Positions 25,651-38,500 of a DNA stretch of 64,000 nt are shown in pieces (position 1 is the stretch's first letter; each line of letters starts with the position of its first letter). The notes beneath the pieces were generated by a model, which was given only the letters and a program-made list of their open reading frames with translations, had not been told where the DNA came from and searched no databases. The translations under genes were made by a program, and so were the position numbers. The stretch lies in NCBI GenBank assembly GCA_013399875.1, contig VXAZ01000598.1, positions 49,244-113,243 on the forward strand, in the 5' to 3' direction. This stretch comes from Gymnorhina tibicen (Eukaryota; Chordata; Aves; Passeriformes; Artamidae).

Positions 25651-28600
25651 CTGGCAGAAATGAAAGGAGAATCTTAGAAACGGAACATTTTATAGTTGCA
25701 CTGTTTCAGAAATTACATATCAAACATTGATGATGCTCAGAAAATTTTCTCCTTTGTGGTATCCTTGATTTCCACATGTCATGGCTAAAAATATATTAAC
25801 ACTATTTTTAAAATACAATTACATATAAAACCCAAGATTTTTGACTGATGCATACACTAAGATTAAAGAAATATTAATATTTCAAAGCTTCTGATAGTGT
25901 TTTCACGTACCATTATAGGAAACAAAATATCTTCTACAGCAGTAGGAAGCATCAAACATACGTAGCTAATCTAATTTCTAAGGATGCAGTGAATGTAGCT
26001 TTCCAAGCCCCTACCTACAGTAGTCTCTGTCTCAGTAGTATTCTGGTCACTGCTTACTGAAGAAAAAGACACTTTTGTTTTTAATCCATTCTTCAATGGA
26101 CCTCTGACAGATCCAAAACAATTTGGAGGCCAAACTGTGAAGCATTTTTACCTGTATTTGCTAGAAGATGACTATTCTGATCATGCCTGGCAATTTCATA
26201 TGAAATGACAACATGGAACACCTGGATATCCAGAGCTGATGGTGGAGAGGAAGCAGTAAATGTAAAGAAATCTTCTGCACTCCAGTCGGCCAACTCAGCA
26301 TGTAAGTGTTCATACATGATCACACCTTCATCAACCTGTTCCAGGAAAAGAAAAGACATACATGTAAGAGGAAAAGGATTATAAACATAGAAGTGTTAAG
26401 GACAGAAAAAAAATCTTGAGAACACTGTTCAGTGAGACCTTTGTATCTTAGTCCATGCACAGTGTATACAGAATCATAGAATTGTTTAGGTTGCAAAAGA
26501 CCTTTAAGATCAAATCCAGCTGTAACCCAGAGCTGCCAAGTCCACCACTAAACCATGTCCCAAGTATCACATATACACGATTTTTAAAATATCCAGCTTG
26601 GTGATTCAACCACTTTTCTGGGAATTCTGGTTCAATACTCAGCCATGCTTCAATGAAGAAAGGTGTCCTAGTATTCTGTTTAAACCTCCCCTGGCACAAC
26701 TTGAGGCCATGTCCTCTCATCCTACCACTTGTTACTTGGGCAAAGAGGCCAACATCGACCTGGCACAGCCTCCTTTCAGGAAGTTGTAGGGAGTGATAAG
26801 GTCACCCCTGAACCTCCTTTTCTCCAGGCTAAACACCCCCAGCTCCCTCAGCTGCTCCTCACAGCACTTGTGCTCCAGACCCTTCCCCAGCTCCCCTGAC
26901 CTTCTCTGGACTCACTCCAGCCCCTCAATGTCTTTCTTGGAGTGAGGGGCCCAGTACAAGGGGACAATCCTTGCCCTGGCCCTGCTGGCCACACCATTGC
27001 TGATCCAGGCCAGGATGCCATTGGCCTCCTTGGCCACCTGGGCACACCCTGGCTCATGTTCAGCTGCTGTCACCAGCACCCCCAGGTCCTTTCCAGCCCC
27101 TCTGTCCCAGCCTGTGGCGCTGCCTGAGGTTGTTGTGACCCAAGGGCAGGACCCAACACTTGGCCTTGTTAACCTCAAGCCATTGGCCTCAGCCCATCAA
27201 TCCAGCCTGTATGTACACTGAGATCATCCTGCATTTCTCTTTCTTGTAAAATGGGCTCTGTGTTGCCAAACACCTGAAAGTCAGTGAAATGTTACTGGGC
27301 ATGAACGCTTAGTAAAAGCCTTACGTGAAGAGCAGAGAGATATGTAACACTGAGAAACTATCTCAAACTAGCAATGGTAACAGTGATCATAAGCTCAGCT
27401 GGACTGTATTTTTAGTATATCAGAATATCTTATGTCTAGGGTTTTCTTTGTAAGGACACTAGCAGGGCTCGATAACTTGTCCTGAAAAAGCATATGAAAC
27501 GCTGAAGGCTGGAAAAGGACTTTGATGCAGTTATTTCCTGTAAATAGCAAAAGATACTTGGTAAGAGACTAAGAAAACCAGAAGGAAGTGTAATGACCAC
27601 GGATATTTACTGTCACTTAAAAGCAAAGAGTTGATGGAACTATGTAGTGGAAAATTTCTGTAGCACAGCAAGAAGGGGTTTCCTAAAACACAGGAAGGGA
27701 TATGGTTTGTCCTATCCCTACCTGCACTGACCTTGCAGATCATCATACTCAAGAGAATCTAATCAGTCCACTGTGAGCAAGCTTCAAAGTACTGCAAGAT
27801 ACAGCAGTAAATCTCCAGAGACACAAATGCACATACAAGATAAAACCATTTCTCTCTTTAGACCCCAAAGCAAAAGGCAATATCTTCAGATTATTTCTCA
27901 TCAGCTGGAACTATACCTGAATTTTAAAATCAATACTATAATACATTGGAACTGTAATAGAATTCCTAATGACAGCAACACTAGAACACTTACTGAATCT
28001 TATCCAGTAGATTCAGCATCTGGTCTACTTGATAATTCATTCAGTGCCTTGAGAGATGACAGTTACACCTATTAAATCCTTGGCAAGTTCCCAGGCAACC
28101 ACTGACCTGACCTGCACATTGTAATTGCCAGAGAGATCCCTATCCGAGATGGTGCTGGTTCTAAATTAACTATTTTAACACACTCCTCACACCCTGCAAA
28201 CATCTTGAAGAGACTCATTAGTACATGTTTGTATCACATATGCTTGAAAGATGTGAAAAAAGAAACAAAACCCCCTGCTGTTATCACAGATGAAGCATTT
28301 TAGCAGTATTAAATCTGAGGTGTGAATACAGAGGGATTGAATCCTGAAATTACTGCAACAGCCCCCACTGAGATCACTAGGCAAACTGGGCTTTCAAGGT
28401 CAGTTTTCTCAGCAGCCTCAAAACCATCCCATTTTTTTCCTCTAAAAAATTCAGACTGATGTGATAAAACCCTATGGGCACATATCCAGGTTTCTGCTTT
28501 CCGTACACTGATTTAATTCTTAATGGCTGTTATAGGACAAACAAAAAAAAATTAATAGCAAAAGGATATGTTAGTTCAGGGTAATTTTCCAAAACCTCTA

Positions 28601-31600
28601 GGACTTCAAGCTGAGGACAGCAAATTTTTGTAACAAATACAGGCACGATATACATCCTTTAAATTCAACGGTGTTTAGTATCAATCTTAATTGGTTGGTT
28701 GTTTGGGGGTTTTTTGATTACAAATCCATTCTAACATCTGGGCTAAGAACAGAATGGAATTGGTAAGGATTTCTGTGTTTACCTCTGCAATGACTCTACA
28801 TAATGAAAAAGCTATGACTTGCTGCAAGACGAAAACACTTCTCAGATACCACAGAAAGTACTGCAGAGAAAAACAAAAAGCAAATACCATGTTGAAAAAC
28901 TCCTGTGTTACTCAAAAATGTTTAATTTGCAAGTAATTTTCTTATATTAGCTGAACAACATCTGTTCAAGAAAAAATGTCTTGGAATACAATCATAATTT
29001 CTTTTTCTTTAGGTTTTCTTTTCCTTTGGCAACAAAACAATAAACCACAGGGTATAGGGAAGAGTTCAGCACCCCAGGAAAAGCAGTAAGTACTTTTATA
29101 AGCTAGTGGCATAGTACTTCTCCAAAGTGAAATTTCAAGTTCCTCAACACAGAATTAAGTCAATGAAAACCCAAAGGCCTACACTAATGCAAAATTGTTT
29201 TTCAATTCAAATCAGATTTACAAGCTTATTACCAAACAGAAACTAAATGCTTTAGTCTCTGTTACATGGAAAATGTACAATGTTTGTAACAAAAATGCAA
29301 TTTTCTCACTCATATTTAACTCCCTGAGATTACAACACACTGTACTGAAAGTTTATTTAGGATCCCTTTTCTCTCCATTATATCTCATTCTCTACCAGAA
29401 TAAACAGCAAGCTGGCTTGGATACCCTAATTCCACCTGCAAGAAGTCATTTAGCTCTACTTGTTTGAAACTAAAACGGCCAACAGAAATATCTCCAGTAG
29501 ACAAGAAAACCATACATATTATTACAGCCCGAATCCTTACACAATTTACAAAGTTTAAAAGAAAGTTTAGTAAAAACTAAAGCTATGGAGAATAAGTGGC
29601 ATGTTCTGACATGGTATTGTCTGATAAACACACATAATGGTCATATCCATATGCAAAAAAGAGTGACATTTCAAAACCTTAGCTGAAAGATTTTCTGTCT
29701 AACATGCTTAACTGTTTCATCTAATACTCATAAAACTCACACATTTTGGAATCAGAAGGGGACAGTGTCATTATAAAATTCATCTCTTTCATAAAATAAG
29801 ACAAAACTCAGCAACTTTTGAAACAAGACCAATAACATAATGGGATTAGAACACGTTTTTTATGAGAACCATTCTGTGTTCATCTTGATTTCTAAAGTCC
29901 AAGTGGAGATTCATTCCACAACCATCCTTGGTCAGGTTGTTTCAAAGTCTGGTGCCAGCTAATAAAAATGTCAATCCTTTTTCCAGGTTTTACTGGCCAA
30001 GTTTCAAATTCTGGCCAATAGATTTTCTTATTCCTTCATGCACTAAATCAAATAGTGACTACATTTGAAATACGTAAACGTATGTTTTCCCATGAACAAA
30101 GTCACAAGATTGACCCTTTTTTGTCTCCCCCACTTCAATTTTCTGAGAATAGCTTAATGCATGCTGAAGATAGTTATATTCAGATTCTGCACACAGACGA
30201 GTAATTCCTTTTGCAAAAGAATTTTTCCATCAAGTTACATAAACTGCCACGTTTTAGTCATTCAGTATGAGAACCTGTATCACAGTTAAGATACTTCAAA
30301 CACTCAGTACCACAGCCAATCCAGTCAATAAAAGTCATCTTGGGGACACCCATGAGGATTGTGTACAGCTGAAATGAATCTGATACTTGGACTTCTCGTA
30401 GAGAAAAAGGCTGCTCCTTCTGCCAGAAACTAAAAGCTTCCAACCTCTGACTGCTGGTTAATGGCACCAGAACAGCTCTTCTTGACAAACAGTGTTACAA
30501 GCAAAACAGTGGGAATTGCCAAGACCCTGCTAGTATCCAAGCAGAGGGGAACAAAGGCTCCTCTTGTGTTCATTACTAGATGCCAGATATTTAATGACAT
30601 AGCAAATCTGGGTGATTGCACTGATGGGTAACATATGCCTGGTTACTTAACAGATATAAATGGATCACATGAAGAATAAGCAACTGAGATGCCCTTTGAA
30701 GTAACAATCTACCCCTCAAATACTCGTTATAAAGTAAATGCTTACCATAGACTGCGTAAAACTGACGATTTCCTGAGTGATATCATCAGAATCTACTCTG
30801 ATCAGCCTTCCAAGCTTTGGGGAAGTTACAATCACAAAAGTTATAGTTCTGTTTCCGGCATTGGTCACGTCATTGGTTACAGCTTTCAGATCATGTTGTG
30901 AAATAGGTTTCCTGGAACCTAAAAAATGTCAATTATAGGAAGAAGATTTACAACAGCATTTTTTTCCAAAAGTCTGAGTTTTGTATGCACAACTCACACT
31001 CTCACCCAGGAATTCTACTTAGTTTTTTAATAACATTTTATAAGATCAGCAGGGTTACTCTTTTCTAGTTACCTTCTGGTTACAACCCTTCCACAGCTTT
31101 TTCAATTTAAAAGCCCATTAGTAGGATGTACCCTTGTTTTAAAAAGGCAAAAAATGCAGTTCTCTTCAGCACATGTAATCGCTAAATACTGGCTTCTGCA
31201 AAAAGAACTCAAAGTATAGAATAGAGCATGTATAAGAAGTTCTGTTTCTACATCACATGTCTAGAACTGAATTCAAACTCCAACGTTTCTGGTATTCCCA
31301 GCTGCCACAGAAGACATAGGTGATTTGACTGAGAGAAGCCTCAACACAGCAAAGTTTCTAGTGAACATGTAAACCAAAATCAATGATTCACAGAAGTACG
31401 CTTTATCAATATGAAACAGGATTTTCATTAAATAAAATTAAAATGTAAGTACTGAATTAAACAAATTAGGGAGAACACCATATAACAGAAATAACAGCCT
31501 GAAGTGAAATAATGTATTATTTATTAATATAGATAGAGACTGAGTGGTAACAAAATCCTTTTAATACGTAGCACCACACTAACCTAAGGTTACAACTTTC

Positions 31601-32469
31601 TGGCTTAAAGATTATAAAGAGCTTTCTGGCATTTGTCAAACCAAGACAATTTTTGACACAGCTGTGGCAGTAATTTCCAAAAGCTAGTAATTTCCTAAAA
31701 GAAAAAAACCTTTTATCTTTTTGATGCAGTTTCAAGGTACAGAACCAGGAAACTAAAATTCATGTTCAATGATAATTTTTGGAGAAGCAACAGATTCCCA
31801 TCACACTATTCCCTCTGTATCCCCACTTCTGCCTCCGTTTTCACGTCTTCTTTTCTCTTGGAGCAACAAGCTTTTATAACTTTTAATATATAATTTCAAA
31901 GACTATATAGTAGTACATACCCTTGAAGTCTGAATTATCAATGCAACTTCATATGCTTCAACAAAGCATAACGTTCATACAAGAATAACACAAAGCAACA
32001 CATATATATGCTATAATATTCAGAAGAAAAAACTATGGTAAGGACACTGAAAAATAGGGATGCTTTGCAAGCCATTATTAGTACCAGGAATCTGCTTGTT
32101 CACATCTGCTTGTGCTCTGGTTCAAATAACAACTACTTTGAAAGGGTGCAGGGGTGTCCCTGTGGTGGCTGGCAACACCACCTCTCTGGCTGAGAGCTGC
32201 TCGGAACAGTCCCAGAAACCTCCTTTGGGAAAGCAGAAAAGGTCCACCGTGCAGATCTACAGTGATCCACCTGAGACACCTGGACACCCAGAGCCCTTTA
32301 CACTGATCACATACTTGAACTCACACACTCGCTTCAGGGAAGATATGGCAATGAGAGACGTAAAAACTGTGTGACAAGGTTCTAATACATTTTAGTTTGA
32401 GCATATGAAGGGTTCATATCTTTAGTCTCTAGTGCTCTAATAACTTGATCAGCTTAAGATGTGGTTTGC

Positions 32470-32502
<33 letters not shown>

Positions 32503-35500
32503 GCTTATTTGAGCATATGAAGAGTTGTTATAATAAGATCTTCTGCCTCTGTCTCTTTTCCCATTTTACATTCCCATGTGTCTCTGTGTCCAAACTGTTT
32601 TAAAAAGTGAAGGAGTCTCTCAGGTTGAGAAAAATTCTCTCACACAGTATCTAATTCAAGAAGTCTCCCTCCTCTTCCTCTCCCTTCTTTCCCCTTTTTT
32701 TGTGTTACAGGCAGGGAGGGAAGCATGACTTTGTGTGTACAGCAGATGTGGTCAAGAATGCACAACTGAGCACAACAATCAAACCACATACATCTGCAAA
32801 TGCAGTTATTTATCAATAACCTGCTACTTAGGCAAATCAGGCCTTATTGCCTTAACAGAGTAGGACAGAGTAACTCTAAAACATGGTCACACTGTAGTGA
32901 CAGAAGTTACTGGTCCAATTCTTCATAATCATACCAGGGTATCACACCACTGCCATGACAGAGCAGGGCCATGGGGAGCAAGGACATCTGCCACAAAACC
33001 CCCTTGATTCCTAACAAACCTGACCTCACTCACTGCACACCACAGGCTGAAATACGATCTAGAGACACAGACAACACAGTCTGTCATGCTCTACTGTAAA
33101 ATGGCATCCTCCCCCAAACATAACCTTCTCCTTCACCCACATTTGACCTGAGAGTTGAGAATCTTCTCCAGCACCCACAGTAGTTCTCCTCTGGTTGGAC
33201 ACCTCAGCAGGGAGAGGAAGGTTATTTGCCAGCCAGGAGACTGGATAAAGGAACATGAAGTGAGAACACTGTTTGTGTGTTCCCAGTCACAGAAGGAGAG
33301 GTCACAAAAACAACCCCACCCCAACACAGGGGACAGGAACAGAGAGAGGAGGAATACACACAACAAGAACAGGTGATGCGGAGTAGGGCCAAGCTAATCG
33401 ATTCAAGTACAAGAGTACAGCAGCATAATGTTGATGCCTAATAATTTTGTTATACATTTTTACTGCCTATATTTAAGATTTGGAAAATGCTTTGGCATAA
33501 GCATTCCCCCTATCACTGCTAAACAGTTATAAATCATCTCATCTAGAGATTGATTAGACAGCTCTGCTTCCAATTAACTACAAGTCAGGCATCCTCTCCT
33601 TCTCAGAGAAACTCAGCTCATTCCTTGTCTGTGATGCCTTAGGCTTTAGCTTTTATATTTTGCAAATTCTGTAGTCTCTGTATTCCTAGTGTGTAACTTT
33701 GAACTGTCTTGCAGCCTGTCAGCTGCTATTCTCTCATGCTAAGTTAGACATAACAAAGCCTCTCCGGGCTTGCTCTTCAAGGACACTCAGACCATCCTAG
33801 GCCCAAAATGTGTAAACCAGCATCTTGAGAAGGGGGACAAGTTGGGGGGGCGGTTACCTTGTTAGCTAAAGTTTAATTGGTGAATTTATGCTGATATGCA
33901 AATGGACCAAACCCATAACAGTGGGAAGAACTCGTGACTCGTTGTCCATCTTGGGGTCCATTCTGGAAATAGCCTCTGGCTCCCCAGGGTGTACCTTTGA
34001 AGGCCTTTCAAATAAATATCACCTTTATTCCCTTACCCTGTCTAGTCTCTGTTTCCAGGTTGGCCTTTTTAGGCATCATTTGAGCAACTGACTTCCTGAA
34101 GAAGCAAATTCTCCAATTGCACATATCTAGCACACACTAGAAAAAGCTGATATATCTAGCAGTCAATTTTCTGAGAATTCTGAATAAAACAAGCTTCTGT
34201 TAAACAGAAAAAAAAATCTATAAATTATATAAACAGATCTGGTATACCCAACATGAAAGAAGACAGCAGTACACGCTCTTATAAAATTGCAGAACAATAT
34301 GCTTTAGAGAATAGTTTACACCCAGTCATGAAGACATGGTAAATTCTTCAGAATAAATTCAATTTTTACTACCCCAGTGAAAGATATCTCAAGCTGGCTC
34401 AAAATTAACTTTTCTTTGTAGTGCTATAAAATATAACAGGACACTGGCTGTTGTTTTTATACATGTTAACCATTTGGCACCATCATTGTTGTAAAAGTAA
34501 TTTCATGATGGCAAAGTACAGCTGAAAGCCATACAGCTCCAGAATGTCTCTAAAAACTACCATAAAGAGAACATGTAAAAAAGCTAGTAACACTTTTTAA
34601 CATCTAAAAGGGATTTTGCTATCCCAAAGTAAGTGAGAATTCAAGAAAAAAACCTGCAGTCTTGGATGAATACAGTTTGCAGTGCTAAAAGAAATACTGT
34701 ATTTTGTAAACTGAAGAATTGATTGACAGCCTAGAGACTTTGCCTTCTATGAAAGTACTAGGCATACTTTTCTTACAATTATCATTGGTTTAAGACAGAA
34801 TTCCAGTAAATCCCTGTGCCCAAGGCAACCTTACACACCAAAACTGCAGGTTAATAAGCTTTGTAAGTGGATTTACGTGAATCCCATTTATATTGACTGA
34901 ATTAGAAGATCATGCTGCTACAATCTCATTTTTTGTTGCCTGTGCTTAAGCGGCTTTTGTTGCAAACCTTTGTTTATGCAACTTATATTCAGAAGTTTAA
35001 GAAGATAAAGTGCTCCTCTTCCATATCCAATTAATAAATCAAGGTACAGATTACTACCTCTAGAATGCTGCTAATTCTTAGTATCTCTCTGATTCTACAG
35101 ATCATATTCAGAGAAAAAAAAAATGAAGGCAGCACAAACGAAAATGTGATGCAAGATGTTGCTGAGAGAAAACAAATCTTTATTTCTTCCTTAATCCTGC
35201 AATAAATGTTAGATTCTGAACTCAATGAGGGATTACTCTTGCCAGTGCAAAGGAGTAAATGGCTCTGGTGAGACCTCTTAGCACATCAGCTCCTTCAATG
35301 ATGTAATTTCATTAAAAAAACACTCAGCTGCTGAACCAACTAGCTATAAATGCACAAACAGGAATCAAAGTTTTCAGTCTTTCTGATTCATCAGTGAGTC
35401 TGTGCTCCTCTCCATAACTCATTTTAAACAAAAGAAGAGTGAACTAGCAATCTGGAAAACTTACATGTGCTATTCAGAATCTCATGGACACAAGCTTCCC

Positions 35501-38500
35501 TCTTTTATTGCTTTCACCAGGCAGTATCACAACCACCTAAGACATCTCTAAATATTTGAATAGACTACAGAGATTTTAAACAAACCTGAATGGGAAATCT
35601 CCAGAGCTTAGGCAGACAATGTTATTATCACATTGTACTTGAACATTTCACTGCCAATGTCAATGACTCCAAGCATGTGCACATCAAAAAGTTAAAGACT
35701 ACAAAGCAAAAAAGCAGTATGCTGTTTGAGAAAACATTAACCCTTTTTTTAAAAACACAAATCAATGTTCCCAGCTGCAGTTTTCCATAGTTTAGTCAGT
35801 TAAGTATCTGACAAATAACTCTATATGAGGCAATATTTTCAGTGGACAAAATCATGATAATCTCAAAAAACCATACCTGGAAAGACTCCGAGCCCTTTGT
35901 TCACTTCAAGACTAATGACCAGCATCTGAGCTGTGATGCTAAAAATCTGTCGGGGTGCAGAGTTCAAACCATCTGTCACCTGAAAGTTGAAACCTCCAGA
36001 CATTGCTCCTGTAGAAATCAAAACCATGTATTTATTCTTGTCTTACTCCGTCATACAAAACACAAACATACACTGGACACTTTTCATTCTTGGCTACAGT
36101 GAAATATTGTTGAGGAATACATTCAGTGCAGGTAGCTCTGGGTGCAGCTGCAGTGGAGGTGCAGGTTGAGCTCTGGGTGGCAGGAACCTGAGGAAAGAGG
36201 ACCTGAACTGCTGACCCTTTACTTAAAAAAGGGCACAGGGACCTACAGCCAGGGGACTGACACTCAGAGACATGGCAGGAGCCGAAGGCTCCAGACTTTC
36301 ATGGCTTAGACTGGGTCAGGGTCCCACCTCAGAGGCTCCCAGCCAGAGGCGTTATTCTGCTGTTGCACCATGATTAAATTATTTTAAGGATACAGGCACC
36401 TGAGATTCTGCTAAGGGAAACCTGAGGTCAAGTTGGCGAGGAAACCTTGTCTGACTGTGAGTGTGGGGTGTGTAGAGAGTCAAGCAGGGCTCACTGGAGC
36501 CATTAGATGTGAAGGGGGTTCCATCTCAACAATGAAAGTCCTGGGTGGAGTCAGTGTGACTGCCAGAGTGAGTCCTGGATGGGCAGACAGGAAAGTTGCC
36601 TTAGCAATATATCCAAAATCATCCTGAAAGCAACTTTTGATCAGAACCCTTGTATCTTAACTAGAATTAAATAAATTGATAATGCAATTAACACCTTCCC
36701 CAGCAAGAACTACCGGCTGTTGTTTTCAGTGAAGGCCAGACATCCCTTAGATGTAAATCAGGAAGAGTGCCCCCTTCTTCTCTTTCTTCACTGACTCAGT
36801 GGAGCTGAAACCAAATTAAACTTGTGGAGACAATGACTCCCACATTTCCAACTCCATTTATGTCTCATAAGGGTCCAAAGCACTTAAAGTCACATTTTGG
36901 CAAAGAAAGAATTTGGGGAGAAAAATAACTAGACTGTTCTTTCATTTTGTTTTATATTCAAAGGTCTGATTAACACTGTGGTTGTTTCCTTAGCCTCTTG
37001 CTGCACTTCAGCTTTGCTGAAGAAGGTATGTTGTCACAGCTTAAACTATTTCAAAGGTTATGTGTACTCATAATAAATGCACATTTTTCCCTTTAATCTT
37101 AGGACCTGTATGTACTTTGGCACGAGCAATAGCAAAATACCTCCAGGAGTCTGAGTGGATTCCTGTAAAAATACATCTCTCAGAACTGACAGGTTGCTTT
37201 TAAGCAGAGGCTCCCCATGTTGTTCAGTAAGGTAAAAAGAATGAAAAAGTGAAACATTAACTATCGCAAAGAATTACCATGCTCTTCTGTTTACTTTGCC
37301 CAATTTAGCCACAAGATATTGCTACAAGAATATAGACACACTGAAAGCCAGGGGGTGCCATGTACTTTCATGTAAAGATCAGTATAGCTTGCCTAACTAT
37401 GAATTAACATATCAGAAGACTCAAATGTGGGTTTTGAAATTATAGTTAACAAAAACCCTAAGAAATGCTCTTATAGTCAGCCAGGCAGCTGAAGCAGTTC
37501 TGGAAGATCTGGTCATATTGCTTTTATTTTAAAAGTTTTTATTTTCTGATGTATTCTCCTGATAAAAATGAACCAGTTGCTTATTCAAAAAAGCATCTGG
37601 GACTCTACTATTTGTAGTACATTGAAAAAAACCTAAAGCAAACTTGCTGAGGCAGCCTCACTTGCTTTTTTGGCTAAGGCAGGTCAACAGATTGACACAG
37701 ACATTTCATCAGCAACAGTCAGGAACAGAACTACATCTTGAAGTTCTGGTTGGGTGGAGCATTTATTATTTTATCACAATTAATTTTTTAAGCTGTATCT
37801 GATCAGACATGATTAAAAGGACACCAGAAAGAGGCTTTGTAAAAGCTGCATTGAGAAGATACTAAGGCTTCAGAATTAACAAGAGTTCAGTTCATTAGTG
37901 GCCTAAGAAAAACACTGTCAGGGTTTAAGCAAAAGCAAGAGGGGAGCACCCTGGAAGCAAGAGTGAAAAAGGGAAGGAATTCTCACACTGAAGGAGGAGT
38001 ACAGAAAAGGAAAGGTGTGTTCTAGTTCTATCAGTGATAGAACAATCAGGGATTATGGAAGAAACAAACAAAAACTTCAAGGAGAGCTCAGAAACATGAG
38101 AGCAAAGAGGAAGATTTGCAACTCACAGCACAGAATAAGCAGCATAATGTAACTCGTAAGGCTGAGCAATGTGAAGGGAAAATTCTGAGGTCTAATTTAG
38201 AGGCATAAAAGCAAAGTATGGAAGTACTTTCATTGGCAGTACAAAAGACACTGAGGATGGAGAGTCCATCCATGTATGTTACACCACATACAGGTGTAAC
38301 AAATGTGTAGCGCCATGAGGAGTAGCCAGAGGATGGAAGAGCTGCCTCAGCCAAGAAGATGCTCCTCTTCCCTTTGGAAAGGGCTCGAGTGAGTAGGAAG
38401 AATAGTCGGGGGTACTTCCAAGATGAGACAGCAGACACTGTAAGACTGACGACAAGGAACAGAGGAAATGTAGAGAAAAGGGATAAAAACCTGAATGACA

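Larger units (their letters stand above)
30919..35876 (-). other. CSPG4-family intron 7
   Basis: A 5.0-kb intron. It contains the second copy of the 330-bp module (32141-32472), a (TA)n/(TG)n tract after it, and a probable LTR (33809-34077). The rest is A+T-rich with nothing I can identify. Confidence 0.8.
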
